Assembly: GCF_036178145.1 (NCBI RefSeq)
Contig: NZ_CP108067.1
Coordinates: 682,001 to 746,000 of the forward strand
DNA: 64,000 nt
Direction of reading: 5' to 3'
Source: Streptomyces sp. NBC_00273
Lineage (GTDB): Bacteria; Actinomycetota; Actinomycetes; Streptomycetales; Streptomycetaceae
A program made the position numbers and the translations under genes. Positions 63,488 to 64,000 of the stretch are shown here, piece after piece. Each line of letters opens with the position of its first letter. Positions within the stretch are counted from its first letter, which is position 1. The notes under the pieces are model-generated. The model ran no database searches. It saw only the letters and a program-made list of their open reading frames with translations, and was not told the DNA's origin.

Positions 63488-63784
63488 CGGCGCGGCGAGC
63501 CCTGCAGCCGAGTGAACCGGAGTCGGTCGGGCTGCGACACCCCAGGGCACCCCGCGGAGACGAGCACGTAGCCGTGTACCCGCCTGAGCACATTCGGGTG
63601 TACGCCGACACCCTCCACGTCACGGCGGCCGTTGGCGCGTCCGCTGGTTCGATTGTGAGGGCCGAGTTGGTCGGGAGTCGGTCAGGGATGCCGACGGGCG
63701 GCAGTGGCGGCCGGGGTGCGGATTCCGATGAAATGACCGAAGTCTCGTATCTGCTCGTCAGCAACATCGCCCTGGGGAATCACC
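63488..63784. other. Intergenic, nothing recognised
   Basis: No gene seen. Confidence 0.4.
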
Positions 63785-64000
63785 GTGCACCAGCACCGCC
63801 GTCCCGCCCACTCCTTACGTGCGGAAGCGGCTTTCCGTGCCCGCCTTGCCGAAGCCGGCGCGCAGCTCCTCGAACCGGCCTGGCTCGGCAACTCCACCCC
63901 TCACCGTGTCCGCTGCCCAGCCGGTCACCTGTGTACCCCACGCCCGTCCAACATCCAGCAGGGTCAGGGCCTGTGCCGAACCTGCGCGCGCAAGGACCCG
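63785..64000 (+). CDS. Zinc-ribbon repeat protein, 5' part only
   Basis: GTG 63785, open to the end of the window (72 codons). The sequence FRARLAEAGAQLLEPAWLGN, STPHRVRCPAGHLCTPRPSN, QQGQGLCRTCARKDP holds one unit with CxxGHxC and CxxC, a treble-clef-like zinc ribbon. In streptomycetes I recall such units in tandem in proteins of unknown function that accompany nucleases or homing-type elements. The gene is cut by the window end, so the number of repeats is unknown. Confidence 0.6.
   Translation, partial: MHQHRRPAHSLRAEAAFRARLAEAGAQLLEPAWLGNSTPHRVRCPAGHLCTPRPSNIQQGQGLCRTCARKDP

Overview
This is a high-GC actinomycete sequence, almost certainly Streptomyces or a close relative. Support for that comes from the strong third-position GC bias, frequent GTG starts, GTGA/ATGA start-stop overlaps, and streptomycete families such as RacP, DUF5959, DUF6545 (MAB_1171c-type) and CYP154/CYP107-like P450s. 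The density of insertion-sequence (IS) remnants, frameshifted genes and lone regulator/enzyme pairs suggests the accessory arm of a linear chromosome or another plastic region. No rRNA, tRNA, CRISPR or replication-origin signal was recognised.

Layout. 0-11 kb: a lipoprotein, a DUF1266 protein, a decayed DUF6247/RelE-like toxin-antitoxin pair, a HEAT-like protein, two divergent regulator/enzyme pairs (TetR/epoxide hydrolase and HxlR/enoyl-CoA hydratase), a membrane-anchored exported protein and a broken racP. 11-17.5 kb: an ISL3 remnant, a TetR/hydrolase pair, a WYL-regulator/TIGR03086 pair and an IS5 remnant. 18-25 kb: a two-unit Lrp/AsnC regulator and a DHA2 efflux pump, a decayed aldehyde dehydrogenase joined to a decayed copy of the same regulator, an orphan xylose-type binding lipoprotein, a second IS5 remnant and a truncated glycosidase-like gene.

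25.7-32.5 kb is the most interesting stretch. Five AACGATCGTT-type palindromes precede a tightly packed gene set: an XRE-type regulator, an ImmA/IrrE-type zinc protease, a DUF6545 membrane protein, a 38-codon open frame, a second DUF6545 membrane protein and an FAD-dependent oxygenase. The first DUF6545 gene is split by a complete IS630-family element. Removing that element and one TA copy restores the frame exactly. At 59.3-61.6 kb an AbiE-like pair has its toxin gene fused in frame to the tail of a DUF6545 gene, followed with a 4-nt overlap by a cytochrome P450. DUF6545 protein plus oxygenase is therefore a recurring unit in this window.

32.5-44 kb: ISAs1 and IS3 remnants, a LysR/hydrolase pair, an aminoglycoside-phosphotransferase-like gene and a protein-kinase-like gene, then an IS21 element carrying an extra gene, inserted in a secreted trypsin-like protease gene. 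44-52 kb: a P450, a CYP154-like P450 preceded by the remnant of a CYP157-like P450, piled-up IS110, IS481 and IS630 remnants, and an Eis-like acetyltransferase. 52-64 kb: a short-chain dehydrogenase, a 10-bp tandem repeat, a HopJ-family gene (unexpected in an actinomycete), DUF5959 next to a broken IS5-family element, the AbiE/DUF6545/P450 operon, and a zinc-ribbon gene running off the end.

Family names come from reading translated sequence and remembered family features. No database search was run.
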